DNA of 64,000 nucleotides. It comes from a bacterium. GTDB taxonomy: Bacteria > Electryoneota > RPQS01. Below are positions 63,334 through 64,000 of this stretch, piece by piece. Location: assembly GCA_036504735.1 (NCBI GenBank), contig DASXUQ010000019.1:411139-475138 (forward strand). Direction: 5' to 3'. The translations under genes were made by a program, and so were the position numbers. The notes below the pieces were generated by a model. The model did no database searches, was not told the DNA's origin, and saw nothing but the letters and a program-made list of their open reading frames with translations. The first letter of the stretch is position 1, and each line of letters starts with the position of its first letter.

Positions 63334-63996
63334 TTACTTCTTCTTTGCGCCGGTCTTGCCAGCCTTCGGGGCCGGGGCAGCACCCTTCGCCGGAGCGGGG
63401 GCATTGACCTTGGCCAGTTCGGCCTGAGCGTCGGCAACAGCCTGGGTACCTGCGTACTTCGGGTTCTTGACGAAGTCCTGGAGCGCCGTGACTTTCTTCT
63501 TCTTCGGCATCTTCAAGATCTTGTCATAGTCAGCCTTCGCCAATTCGTTCTTGGCCTTCATGGCTGCCGGGGTATTCGGGTACTTGTTGATCAGCTCGTC
63601 CCAGTTCTTCTTGTCTGCATAGAGCTGGTCTGCCAGAGCGTTGCGCGCCTGAGCGGCAGCCTGGGAATTCGGATACTTGGCAAGGACGCCGTTGAAATCC
63701 TTGGCATCGAGCATCTTCTTGGCCGCAGCCTCATCCATCGCGGTCTGAGCCTTGGGTCCGAAAGACGTCTGGCCGTAGGTCTTGACGACTTCGTCGTACT
63801 TACCTTCGTTGAACAGCTTCTCAGCAACCTTCTCCTTCGCCTGCTCGGCTACCGGAGTGGTCGGATACTTTGCCAGCACTTCTTCGTACTTCCCTTGGTC
63901 AAACAGCTTCTGGGCGCGTTGTTCCGGAGAAGCACAACCGCCAAGCAAGAGGCCAATGACGGCGAGGGCAGCGATGACAGCAACTGTGCGTTTCAT
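63334..63996 (-). CDS. Repeat lipoprotein (TPR-like)
   Basis: A 220-residue lipoprotein with lipobox LLGGC (Cys21). The mature chain has about four helix-pair repeats of near 33-37 residues, each with a KYPNT/KYPTT-type core (for example KYEEVLAKYPTTPVAEQ, FNGVLAKYPNSQAAAQ, WDELINKYPNTPAAMK), which resembles TPR/BamD-like or Sel1-like scaffolds. The tail from about 190 is Ala/Pro/Lys-rich and probably disordered. A periplasmic scaffold for envelope partners is likely; no specific partner is known. It starts near the window edge. Confidence 0.82.
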   Translation of the reverse strand: MKRTVAVIAALAVIGLLLGGCASPEQRAQKLFDQGKYEEVLAKYPTTPVAEQAKEKVAEKLFNEGKYDEVVKTYGQTSFGPKAQTAMDEAAAKKMLDAKDFNGVLAKYPNSQAAAQARNALADQLYADKKNWDELINKYPNTPAAMKAKNELAKADYDKILKMPKKKKVTALQDFVKNPKYAGTQAVADAQAELAKVNAPAPAKGAAPAPKAGKTGAKKK

Positions 63997-64000
63997 GGAG

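Overview
The window looks like a chromosomal segment of a Gram-negative, probably uncultivated bacterium of the FCB superphylum (the wider Bacteroidetes/Chlorobi/Fibrobacteres assemblage). This is inferred from three large exported proteins ending in a YPNPFNPST-type C-terminal sorting domain (type IX secretion-like cargo), a complete outer-membrane maintenance set (Tol-Pal, Omp85/TamB, TonB-dependent receptor, FadL-like barrel), and mixed use of Shine-Dalgarno sites. The DNA is moderately GC-rich and densely coded. The best sigma-70-like promoters have 17-bp spacers (1461-1489 +, 10861-10889 -, 12394-12422 -). No tRNA, rRNA, CRISPR array or intact transposon was found.

Layout. 1-1.4 kb: end of lipA coupled to an A-type Fe-S carrier, then two small proteins. 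1.46-8.3 kb: tolQ-tolR-tonB/tolA-like-tolB-(glycosyltransferase)-pal-cpoB and an AI-2E family permease. 8.3-15.4 kb (minus): ftsB-like, an exported protein, enolase, DUF2007, YhaM-like nuclease, FadL-like barrel, a Tyr/Trp-rich lipoprotein and argF. 15.4-21.1 kb (minus): two secreted proteins with sorting domains (an M14 carboxypeptidase and a 1061-aa repeat protein). 21.7-26.5 kb (plus): PAS protein + HD-GYP phosphodiesterase, exported PepF-like peptidase, DinB-like protein. 26.5-38.7 kb (minus): pyrD, a short Omp85, TamB, a TamA-like Omp85, and a two-gene module of unknown function (pseudo-dynamin-like protein plus membrane-anchored coiled-coil protein). 39-45.5 kb (plus): MacA-like adaptor, one ABC ATPase, two tandem FtsX-type permeases, S9 peptidase. 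45.7-49.5 kb (minus): serine hydrolase and aconitase. 49.9-54.6 kb: third sorting-domain protein and a TonB-dependent receptor. 54.6-59.4 kb: accessory-looking stretch with an internally deleted MFS transporter, a CII-like HTH protein, an unknown membrane protein, a Fis-type regulator without an AAA+ domain, a possible papain-fold protein and orphan terminators. 59.5-64 kb: ferritin, exported rubrerythrin-like protein, thioredoxin, TlpA-like protein, a degenerate alanine-racemase homologue and a repeat lipoprotein.

How it fits together. Much of the window serves the cell envelope: Tol-Pal couples inner-membrane proton flow to outer-membrane constriction, Omp85/TamB proteins insert outer-membrane proteins or move lipids, and the MacAB-like pump and secreted hydrolases act at or beyond the envelope. 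Ferritin, rubrerythrin and two thioredoxin-fold proteins form an iron/oxidative-stress block. The most unusual items are the pseudo-dynamin/coiled-coil pair (34.6-38.7 kb), TamB between two different Omp85 proteins (27.6-34.5 kb), the alanine-racemase homologue lacking its second catalytic-site motifs (62.1-63.2 kb), and a 30-bp palindromic repeat at two distant intergenic sites in opposite orientation.
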